NCBI GenBank assembly: GCA_964499445.1
Contig: CAZCLE010000035.1
Coordinates: 1-11,660 of the forward strand
Reading direction: 5' to 3'
DNA from: GCA-2688105 sp964499445
GTDB lineage: Bacteria > Chloroflexota > Dehalococcoidia > Dehalococcoidales > GCA-2688105
Length of the DNA stretch: 11,660 nt
The number at the start of each line of letters is the position of its first letter. Position 1 is the stretch's first letter. The notes beneath the pieces were generated by a model. That model searched no databases, had not been told where the DNA came from, and worked only from the letters and a program-made list of their open reading frames with translations. Of the stretch, positions 5,855-11,660 are shown one piece after another. A program made the position numbers and the translations under genes.

Positions 5855-6310
5855 ATGACCGAAGAGTTACTTGACATCAGCCTGAAAGTGATAGGCATCG
5901 TCAGAAACGGAATTAATCAGCGACCCGAGCCCGGCTGGGAGGAAATCGTTTCTGAAATTGTGGTTGATAGCCGATTGACTGAGGCTCTGGATGGACTGGA
6001 GGAATTCTCCCACATCATAGTTATCTACTGGATACACCAGGTTCCTGCCCCGGGCCAGGTGCCGACTAAGATTCACCCCCGAGGCAGGCAAGAACTGCCT
6101 CTGGTGGGGCTTTTTGCCACCAGGACGCCATATAGACCGAATCCAGTAGGCGTAACTACGGTTAGGCTGCTCCAGCGCCAGGGCAATATATTGAAGGTTG
6201 AAGGGCTTGATGCCATTGATAGCACCCCGGTAATTGATATAAAGCCCTACATCCCCGGACTTGATGCGGTAACTGAGGCTAAAGTGCCTTCATGGGTAAT
6301 CAAGCTATAA
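5855..6310 (+). CDS. trmO: TsaA-domain tRNA methyltransferase (TrmO-like)
   Basis: A 151-residue single-domain protein of the TsaA/YaeB/TrmO family. Members use S-adenosylmethionine to methylate N6 of t6A37 in certain tRNAs. Diagnostic motifs are FATRTPYRPNPVGV (87-100) and GLDAIDSTPVIDIKPY (117-132), with FSHIIVIYWIH (51-61) forming the barrel core. E. coli TrmO is about 235 residues with an extra C-terminal domain; this is the short form seen in many archaea and bacteria, and its substrate tRNA may differ. The start is set by the GAGGGAAG ribosome binding site. The last 19 nt overlap the glycosylase gene, which suggests translational coupling. Confidence 0.86.
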   Translation: MTEELLDISLKVIGIVRNGINQRPEPGWEEIVSEIVVDSRLTEALDGLEEFSHIIVIYWIHQVPAPGQVPTKIHPRGRQELPLVGLFATRTPYRPNPVGVTTVRLLQRQGNILKVEGLDAIDSTPVIDIKPYIPGLDAVTEAKVPSWVIKL

Positions 6311-6984
6311 GCCAGAGTTTACTAAACATCTACCATCAACTTATGGCTGGCTACGGACCTCAATATTGGTGGCCGGCACCGGAGCCATTTGAGATAATAG
6401 TCGGCGCCATCCTTACCCAATCAGCCGCCTGGCTAAATGTGGAGAAGGCTATCGCCAATCTAAAAGAAGCTAAGGCACTGTCACCAAAAGCACTGCGCCG
6501 GCTCTCCCATACCGAAGTGGCTACGCTTATCCACCCCTGCGGTTACTATAACGCTAAAGCCCTAAAGCTCAAGTCCTTTGCTCACTGGCTGGGGGAATAC
6601 TATGATGACGACCTTGATAAGCTGTTTGCCCATAATACCGACTACCTTCGCCAGCAGCTTCTTTCCATCCACGGTATCGGACAGGAGACAGCCGATTCTA
6701 TAATACTCTATGCTGCCGGCAAGCCAATTTTTGTTATTGATGCTTATACCCGTCGCATCATCAACCGTATTGGTCTCGCCCCGAAAAGTAATAACTATGC
6801 TGCCTATCAGACCCTTTTTATGAATAATCTGCCCGCCGATGCCGGGCTATTTAACGAATACCATGCCCTGCTGGTCGGCCTGGCTAAGGACACCTGCCGT
6901 AACCGCCCTCTTTGTCAGCGGTGTTGCCTCAATAACCTTTGCCGCTACTATGTCAGCCTTGACGCTATTAGCCAAGACAATTAA
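6292..6984 (+). CDS. Endonuclease III-superfamily Fe-S DNA glycosylase, MagIII-like
   Basis: A 230-residue base-excision-repair glycosylase of the HhH-GPD superfamily. EPFEIIVGAILTQSAAWLNV (31-50) closely resembles the N-terminal signature of the MagIII (3-methyladenine glycosylase) branch. The helix-hairpin-helix is IHGIGQETADS (126-136), and the catalytic aspartate is D150 in FVIDAYTRRI. At the position of the beta-lyase lysine of Nth stands E132, so a monofunctional glycosylase is expected. An Fe-S loop is formed by C202, C208, C211 and C217 (spacing 5-2-5, one residue shorter than in E. coli Nth), with an extra C212. It overlaps trmO by 19 nt, and GAGG lies about 13 nt before the ATG. The damaged base recognised is uncertain. 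Confidence 0.86.
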   Translation: MGNQAISQSLLNIYHQLMAGYGPQYWWPAPEPFEIIVGAILTQSAAWLNVEKAIANLKEAKALSPKALRRLSHTEVATLIHPCGYYNAKALKLKSFAHWLGEYYDDDLDKLFAHNTDYLRQQLLSIHGIGQETADSIILYAAGKPIFVIDAYTRRIINRIGLAPKSNNYAAYQTLFMNNLPADAGLFNEYHALLVGLAKDTCRNRPLCQRCCLNNLCRYYVSLDAISQDN

Positions 6985-6987
6985 GAT
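6959..6987 (+). promoter_or_regulatory. Putative sirtuin promoter
   Basis: TTGACG (6959-6964), a 17-nt spacer and TAAGAT (6982-6987), overlapping the end of the glycosylase gene. The start is expected near 6994, leaving a leader of about 23 nt. The -35 box is a strong match and the -10 box a fair one. Confidence 0.45.
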
Positions 6988-7016
6988 AAGAGTAAAATTA
7001 AAAGCAGGTTAATTTA

Positions 7017-7802
7017 ATGGCAGAACCGGAGATGGACACCCTTATTGACCAGGTAGCTGACCTAATTCTTGATGCCAAAAGGATGGTAGTCTTTACCGGG
7101 GCTGGGGTTAGCACTGAGTCGGGAATTCCTGATTTTCGCAGTCCCGGCGGCATCTGGGACCGGTATGACCCTGAAGACTTCACCTATCAGAAGTTCATCA
7201 GTGACCCTGAAGGCAGGAGAAAGCGGTGGCAGATGTTTCAGGAAGGATACCTAATCACTGAGGCTAAGCCAAACCCGGCCCACTATGCTATTGCTGAACT
7301 GGATAGATTGGGTAGGCTGGATTGTGTCATTACCCAAAATATAGATTATCTCCATCAGCAGGCAGGGGTGCCCGATGACAAGGTATTTGAACTCCATGGC
7401 AATAAGCAGTGGGTAGTATGCTTGAGCTGTGGTCAGCGTTATCCCTTGACCCAGATTAAAGCCAGGCTGGACCAGGGTGAAGAAATCCCCGATTGTGAGG
7501 CGTGCCGTGGCATCCTGAAACCAGACATTGTTTTCTTCGGCGAATCACTGCCCAGGGAGGTATTACTGGAGGCGACCTCCCGCGCCTACAAGTGCGACCT
7601 ATTTATCGTGATTGGCTCGACCCTGGTGGTTTATCCCGCCGCCTATATGCCTGAATACGCCGTAGGGCGGGGAGCCAAACTAGTTATCATCAATCTCAGC
7701 CCCACCCCTATGGACAGGCAGGCTACAGTGGTAATCAGGGCTAAGGCTGGGGAGGCAATGTCAGGGGTGGTAAAGCGGGTAACCGAAAAAATCGGTGGTT
7801 GA
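7017..7802 (+). CDS. NAD-dependent protein deacetylase (sirtuin, Sir2/CobB)
   Basis: A 261-residue full-length Sir2 protein that removes acyl groups from lysines using NAD, giving nicotinamide and O-acyl-ADP-ribose. The NAD-binding motif is FTGAGVSTESGIPDFRS (26-42), followed by TQNIDYLH (106-113) and the catalytic base H127 in ELHGN. The zinc site is C135/C138 and C160/C163. KPDIVFFGESLP (168-179) and the GS motif GSTLVVYP (200-207) complete the NAD pocket. It lacks the Ala-Tyr-Arg set of desuccinylases such as CobB/SIRT5, so deacetylation is the likelier activity. Acetyl-CoA synthetase is a common target in bacteria, but none is encoded here. The start has only a weak AGG 10 nt upstream. 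It ends 18 bp from the convergent B-box gene. Confidence 0.94.
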   Translation: MAEPEMDTLIDQVADLILDAKRMVVFTGAGVSTESGIPDFRSPGGIWDRYDPEDFTYQKFISDPEGRRKRWQMFQEGYLITEAKPNPAHYAIAELDRLGRLDCVITQNIDYLHQQAGVPDDKVFELHGNKQWVVCLSCGQRYPLTQIKARLDQGEEIPDCEACRGILKPDIVFFGESLPREVLLEATSRAYKCDLFIVIGSTLVVYPAAYMPEYAVGRGAKLVIINLSPTPMDRQATVVIRAKAGEAMSGVVKRVTEKIGG

Positions 7803-7820
7803 TTTTATTTAAAAGCCCTT

Positions 7821-8315
7821 CTAGCGCAAACGGGTTACAGCTACAAAAATACCCAGAGCCAGAGCGAGCAGGTCAATCACCAGAAATCGTAGGCTAAATA
7901 GAACCAAAGCCGACCCCCACGGGCAAAGGAGGCTAACCACGTAGCTTACGACCACGGCGGCGCCAGCAACGACGGCTAACCCGGTGGCTCGCTTTCGGTT
8001 GACGGAAAGGCTAACTACTTCCCCGATAGCATAGCCAGCACCAGCCGCCAACAGGAAATTCAAGTAACCGAAGGGGAACAAACCTATTATCAATCCCCAG
8101 ATGAGGCCACAAGCAATAGCCATGCCTATCCCCGTTCCTACCGCTCTCAGGTAATGTTGGGTAGTAACCTTAAAGGTAGGTAGCTTGTACAGCCTAGCGC
8201 AATCCAGACATCTAGCTCCCACCGGCGTCTGCACCAGGCACTTGGGACATATCGGCTTACCACACTTACCGCACCTAAGGTTAGTTTCAACATCAGGGTG
8301 GGTGGCGCATCTCAT
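7821..8315 (-). CDS. B-box-like zinc-finger membrane protein
   Basis: A 164-residue protein of unknown function. Residues 1-40 form a cross-brace-like zinc ribbon with ligands C3, H6, C15, C18, C23, C26, C36 and C39 (CxxH, then CxxC three times), as in bacterial B-box-type zinc-finger proteins. It is joined by a short linker (about 41-55) to four hydrophobic segments at about 58-75, 80-105, 110-130 and 138-160, ending in TRLR. The domain should therefore be cytoplasmic and tethered to the membrane; a protein-interaction role is inferred. It starts 10 bp after the plsY stop codon, so the two probably form one transcript. AAAGG lies about 14 nt before the ATG, a weak ribosome binding site that overlaps the plsY end. 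Confidence 0.78.
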   Translation of the reverse strand: MRCATHPDVETNLRCGKCGKPICPKCLVQTPVGARCLDCARLYKLPTFKVTTQHYLRAVGTGIGMAIACGLIWGLIIGLFPFGYLNFLLAAGAGYAIGEVVSLSVNRKRATGLAVVAGAAVVVSYVVSLLCPWGSALVLFSLRFLVIDLLALALGIFVAVTRLR

Positions 8316-8325
8316 TTTGTTGTCG

Positions 8326-9027
8326 TCAACCTTTCCCCGGCTTCTTCCGTTGTTCAGATACCAGATGTCTCCAGGCTTCCCTATCCCTTATATCCCGGTC
8401 AAAAAGCAACCGGTTAAGGAGTATCTGTTTTTTACTGATTGAGGCGACCCTAACCGGTGGCTGAGCCATCAATCTCCTGATGGCTAGTATCAGAAACATA
8501 GCTAAGAAACCCAAGGTTAAGGGGAGGGGCTCACCAACCCCCCAGCTAACCAAGGGTAGAGAGGCTATGCCAGTGACTATTCCCAGTGGTACGTTGTGAA
8601 TAATAAATATATTACCTAAGGCTATAGGACCAAAGGCTAGTATCCACGTGGGCGCCAAATTATTCAGCACGGGAAGTACGAAGGCGACGCCTAATGTGGT
8701 TAGAACCCCTCTCCCCCCGTTAAAACGGAGAAATACCGGCCAGTTATGTCCAACAATGGTGGCTAATCCTACTATTACCTGCTGGGCGAGACTCATACCC
8801 AATAGTTGAGCTGCCCCAACCGTTACCGCTCCCTTACCTAAATCAAAGATGATTACCGGAATAGCCAGTCGTTTGGAGGTCAACCTCAATAAATTGGTTG
8901 CCCCCACATTGCCACTCCCATACTGCCTGATGTCTACGCCACGGAACCACTTAGCCACTAGATAGGCGGCTGGCGCCGAACCCAAAAGATAGGCACCTAC
9001 TATTAATAGCCCAAACTCAATAGCCAT
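8326..9027 (-). CDS. plsY: Glycerol-3-phosphate acyltransferase PlsY
   Basis: An inner-membrane enzyme of 233 residues that transfers the acyl group of acyl-phosphate to glycerol-3-phosphate, the first step of phospholipid synthesis. The three conserved cytoplasmic motifs are visible: GSAPAAYLVAKW (16-27), YGSGNVGATN (36-45) with FDLGKG (61-66), and GHNWPVFLRFNGGRGV (93-108). The third normally reads GGKGV; here the lysine is arginine. The usual length is about 200; the extra residues are a charged C-terminal tail (about 195-233, ending EQRKKPGKG). AAGGAA lies 5 nt before the ATG. It is followed after 10 bp by the zinc-finger membrane gene. No clear promoter or terminator is seen in the 93-bp gap to the PHP gene. 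Confidence 0.92.
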   Translation of the reverse strand: MAIEFGLLIVGAYLLGSAPAAYLVAKWFRGVDIRQYGSGNVGATNLLRLTSKRLAIPVIIFDLGKGAVTVGAAQLLGMSLAQQVIVGLATIVGHNWPVFLRFNGGRGVLTTLGVAFVLPVLNNLAPTWILAFGPIALGNIFIIHNVPLGIVTGIASLPLVSWGVGEPLPLTLGFLAMFLILAIRRLMAQPPVRVASISKKQILLNRLLFDRDIRDREAWRHLVSEQRKKPGKG

Positions 9028-9120
9028 AAGTTTCCTTGGTAAGACCGTTTATCAGTCCCCGTTTAATTTAACTCAGCAATCCTGATTTCTGGGGACGCTA
9101 TCTAGAGACTAGGGGGTTGG

Positions 9121-9963
9121 CTAACTTCGCCGGTTGCTGCTATCTGCCAGAGCTATAAGTTGCTCCACCACTTCTATTGGCACATCGGCGCCACCAATCA
9201 TAGTCTCAGTGGCGGCATCCAGACCATGAAAGTCACTACCCCCGCTGGCAATAAGATTATATTTATTGGCTAGGCTAACCAGCCTATCGATTTCGTCAGC
9301 AGTATAGTTATCGTAGTAAGCTTCAATACCTACCAGACCGGCTGCCTTCAGCTCAACCACCAACTTCTCCGGGTCGCTGATAAATAGCGGATGCGCCAAT
9401 ACTGGCAGCCCGTTAGACCGCAGTATTAGTTCTACTGCCTCTGGTGGGGTCATCTTGTCCCGCTCCACATAAGCCGGCCCACTTCGGCTTATATACTTGG
9501 TAAAGGCTTCCTTAATCGAGGTAATATAACCCTTCTCCAACATAGCCTGAGCCAGGTGAGGGCGGCCTACAGAGCCGCTACCAGCTATTTTCTGGACTCG
9601 TTGCCACTCAATGGGGATGCCTAGATTCCCCAGTTTAGCAATCATCCTCTGAGCCCGTTGCTGCCGGGAATTGCGCATCCTCTCCAGGCTGGTCCGTAGC
9701 TCGTGGTCAGTGTAATCTATAAAGTAGCCTAGAACATGAACCTCGTCAGACGGCATATCGGTGCTAATTTCAACACCGGGTATAACTTTTAGCCAGGGAA
9801 AGGCTTTAGCCTCAGCTAGGGCAGGAGCGATACCGTCCACAGTATCATGGTCAGTAAGGGCAATGACGGTTAACCCCAGCTCCACCGAGGTATGGACAAT
9901 TTCTGCCGGACTAAGCCGACCGTCAGAAGCGGTGGAATGTATATGAAGGTCTACCTCAGACAT
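9121..9963 (-). CDS. PHP-domain phosphoesterase (RNase AM/TrpH-like)
   Basis: A 280-residue cytoplasmic metal-dependent phosphoesterase of the polymerase and histidinol phosphatase (PHP) family. Metal ligands visible are H7 and H9 in DLHIHS, D14, H39 in TDHD, E65 in PGVEIS, H76, H191 in AHP, and D244/H246 in GSDFH. An inserted helical region (about 85-185) with GRPHLAQAM (133-141) is typical of the YciV/TrpH group. Members include the E. coli RNase AM, a 5'-3' exonuclease that also acts on 3',5'-bisphosphate nucleotides. The start codon overlaps the ymdB stop (TAATG), so translation is coupled. The context with RNase Y and YmdB favours a role in RNA or nucleotide turnover. Confidence 0.87.
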   Translation of the reverse strand: MSEVDLHIHSTASDGRLSPAEIVHTSVELGLTVIALTDHDTVDGIAPALAEAKAFPWLKVIPGVEISTDMPSDEVHVLGYFIDYTDHELRTSLERMRNSRQQRAQRMIAKLGNLGIPIEWQRVQKIAGSGSVGRPHLAQAMLEKGYITSIKEAFTKYISRSGPAYVERDKMTPPEAVELILRSNGLPVLAHPLFISDPEKLVVELKAAGLVGIEAYYDNYTADEIDRLVSLANKYNLIASGGSDFHGLDAATETMIGGADVPIEVVEQLIALADSSNRRS

Positions 9964-10736
9964 TACTGCTCAACCTCCCGGTAGATTCGGTCGATGCTTA
10001 TCGCCTTACCACTATCCTTGTCTATGCTAACCAGGACGGCGTTAAATATTGTTTTGCCCTTTCCTGCCACCGGCAGGCGATGAGGTATCATGGTCAGAAA
10101 GCGGTCAATTACCGCCTCGGTGTCAACACCTATAACCGAATCAACAGGGCCGGTCATGCCAATATCGGTAACATAGGCGGTGCCCTGAGGAAGCAACTGA
10201 GTATCAATGGTGCCTACATGAGTATGGGTGCCGAGCACAGCGCTGACTCGACCGTCAAGGTATCGCCCCAGTGCTATCTTCTCCGACGTTGCCTCAGCAT
10301 GGAAATCAATAATAATAACCGGCGGCTTGGGCTTAAGCTCGGCCAGTAGTTGCTCCATAGCCCTAAACGGGCAATCGAAATTCCCCATAAAGGTTCTCCC
10401 TATCAAATTAACCACCAAAACCTGACCTTTAACAATGTAGCCCCTACCCGGCACGCCGGGAGGATAATTTAATGGGCGCAGAATAGGCATTTCACCGTCG
10501 AGGTAGGGGATAATCTCCTTCTGAGCCCATATATGGTTACCTGAGGTCAACACATCCACATCAGCATCAAGTAGTTCCCTAGCTGTAGTTGAAGTTAGTC
10601 CTATACCGCCAGCCAGATTCTCAGCATTGGCAATAACCATATCAATCCCATATTCCTGTCGCAGGTCGGGCAAAAGCATGTTTACTGCTCTCCTGCCCGG
10701 CTTGCCAATTATGTCACCAACCACTAATACCAACAC
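9963..10736 (-). CDS. ymdB: YmdB-family metallophosphoesterase (cyclic nucleotide phosphodiesterase)
   Basis: A 257-residue dimetal phosphoesterase of the YmdB (TIGR00282) family, hydrolysing 2',3'- and 3',5'-cyclic nucleotides in characterised members. Ligand residues in order are D8 (VGDIIGKPGR), E39/N40 (ANAENLAGG), N67/H68 (SGNHIW), H146 (DFHAEATSEK), and H171/H173 (GTHTHVGT). The length is normal. It starts with GTG at 10736, with the ribosome binding site AGGGA overlapping the rny stop codon 9 bp upstream. rny-ymdB pairing is conserved in Firmicutes such as Bacillus subtilis, where YmdB affects biofilm and motility decisions. Here it is followed in coupled fashion by the PHP gene. Confidence 0.93.
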   Translation of the reverse strand: MLVLVVGDIIGKPGRRAVNMLLPDLRQEYGIDMVIANAENLAGGIGLTSTTARELLDADVDVLTSGNHIWAQKEIIPYLDGEMPILRPLNYPPGVPGRGYIVKGQVLVVNLIGRTFMGNFDCPFRAMEQLLAELKPKPPVIIIDFHAEATSEKIALGRYLDGRVSAVLGTHTHVGTIDTQLLPQGTAYVTDIGMTGPVDSVIGVDTEAVIDRFLTMIPHRLPVAGKGKTIFNAVLVSIDKDSGKAISIDRIYREVEQ

Positions 10737-10745
10737 TAGCGTTCC

Positions 10746-11660
10746 CTACTTTGCATAGTCTACGGCTCTTGTCTCCCGGAGCACGGTAACCTTTATTTGC
10801 CCCGGGTATTCTAATCCTTCCTCTATTTTCTTAACGATATCTCGGGCAAGTCTCATTGCCCCTAAATCATCAATCTCTTCTGGCTTGACCAGGATACGGA
10901 TTTCACGTCCGGCTTGAATGGCAAAGGACTTCTCCACCCCCTTGAAGTCATTGGCTATGTCTTCTAGTGCCTTTAGTCGCTTCAAGTAGCCCTCCAACGA
11001 TTCACGCCTGGCTCCTGGTCTAGCGCTACTGATGGTATCAGCCGCTGAGACGATAAAGCCCCAAAGGCTGACAGTATCAGTTTCAAAGTGGTGCTCAGCG
11101 ATGCCCTGAACTACCTCAGGAGATTTATCCCATTGCTTAACCAGGTCAGCTCCGATGGCAGCGTGAGTGCCCTCCACCTCGCGGTCTACCGCCTTACCAA
11201 TGTCATGAAGCAGCCCGGCTTTCTTAGCTATGGCAACATTGGCTTCCAGGCCGGAAGCAATCATACCCGCTAAATGGGCGACCTCAACACTATGGGCTAA
11301 GACGTTCTGTCCGTAGCTGGTGCGATATTTAAGGCGACCAAGCAACTTGATTAACTCGGGGCGCAATCCGTGAACTCCTGCCTCATAGGCTGCCTGCTCT
11401 CCAGCGCTATAGATAGTAGCATCTACCTCCTCCTTGGTCTTGGCTACCACCTCTTCAATGCGAGCCGGATGAATACGACCATCAAGGATAAGCTTATTCA
11501 ACGCTTGGCGAGCTACTTCCCGCCGCACCGGGTCAAAGCTAGATAGGGTCACTGCCTCAGGGGTATCGTCAACAATTAGGTCAACGCCGGTAGCCTGCTC
11601 CAGAGCTCTAATATTACGACCCTCTCGTCCGATAAGCCGCCCCTTCATCTCATCACTGGG
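10746..11660 (-). CDS. rny: Ribonuclease Y, C-terminal part (cut by window edge)
   Basis: A membrane-anchored endoribonuclease that starts mRNA decay. The frame stays open to the right edge, giving 304 residues starting PSDEMKGRLIGREG. The ATG at 11648 is an internal methionine inside the KH domain, not the start. Seen here are the end of the KH domain with its GREG loop (fragment residues 11-14), the HD domain with LLHDIGKAVDREVEGTHAAI (catalytic H152/D153), and the conserved C-terminal domain with YPGQIKVTVLRETRAVDYAK at the end. The N-terminal membrane segment and coiled coil (about 200 residues by comparison with the usual 510-520) lie outside the window. It is the first visible gene of the rny-ymdB-PHP operon. 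Confidence 0.95.
   Translation of the reverse strand, partial: PSDEMKGRLIGREGRNIRALEQATGVDLIVDDTPEAVTLSSFDPVRREVARQALNKLILDGRIHPARIEEVVAKTKEEVDATIYSAGEQAAYEAGVHGLRPELIKLLGRLKYRTSYGQNVLAHSVEVAHLAGMIASGLEANVAIAKKAGLLHDIGKAVDREVEGTHAAIGADLVKQWDKSPEVVQGIAEHHFETDTVSLWGFIVSAADTISSARPGARRESLEGYLKRLKALEDIANDFKGVEKSFAIQAGREIRILVKPEEIDDLGAMRLARDIVKKIEEGLEYPGQIKVTVLRETRAVDYAK

Noticed and set aside
7803..7814. TTTTATTTAAAA between the sirtuin and B-box genes as a bidirectional terminator
   Set aside because: The stem is A/T only, 5 bp, with a 2-nt loop; too weak to terminate.
9055..9096. GTCCCC...GGGGAC inverted repeat between the PHP gene and plsY as a terminator or riboswitch
   Set aside because: Six-bp arms enclose about 30 nt without consistent inner pairing, no T run follows, and no riboswitch core is recognisable.
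11646..11648. ATG at 11648 as the start of RNase Y
   Set aside because: The four codons upstream in frame encode PSDE, completing the conserved KH-domain sequence PSDEMKGR, so the gene continues past the window edge.

Overview
The window reads as a chromosomal housekeeping stretch of a Chloroflexota bacterium, most likely Dehalococcoidia-like. This is inferred from moderate GC content, tight mixed-strand packing, a homocitrate-synthase-family enzyme resembling the one proposed as the (Re)-citrate synthase of Dehalococcoides, and hairpin-rich GC palindromes between genes. No 16S or marker alignment was possible, so the taxonomy is an inference. There is no phage, insertion sequence, CRISPR array or defence island.

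Layout from left to right: tRNA-Glu(TTC) on the minus strand at the very left edge (1-73) with a good promoter; a VTT/DedA-like membrane protein (+), whose end overlaps by 9 bp the convergent end of a GPH/SLC45-like MFS transporter (-); a palindrome-rich intergenic element (about 2139-2269); argC (-), directly behind a two-TM potassium channel with an RCK domain (-); a divergent promoter region with several dyads (4371-4504); a homocitrate/(Re)-citrate synthase family gene (+) ended by a clear intrinsic terminator; trmO/tsaA overlapping a MagIII-like Fe-S DNA glycosylase (+); a sirtuin (+) with its own predicted promoter; then a minus-strand block containing a B-box-like zinc-finger membrane protein behind plsY, and the operon rny-ymdB-PHP phosphoesterase, with rny cut by the right edge.

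Functional themes are central metabolism (ArgC, citrate or homocitrate synthase), membrane and ion homeostasis (PlsY, K+ channel, MFS, VTT), tRNA modification and supply, DNA base repair, and RNA turnover. The rny-ymdB-PHP operon is the most coherent functional unit: an endoribonuclease, a 2',3'-cyclic nucleotide phosphodiesterase-like enzyme and a PHP nuclease or nucleotidase.

I found no convincing wholly new system. The points most worth checking are the altered selectivity filter (TVGYA) of the K+ channel, a strong internal Shine-Dalgarno and ATG just before its RCK domain (reminiscent of MthK), a recurring extended -10 promoter element, and the palindrome cluster downstream of argC.
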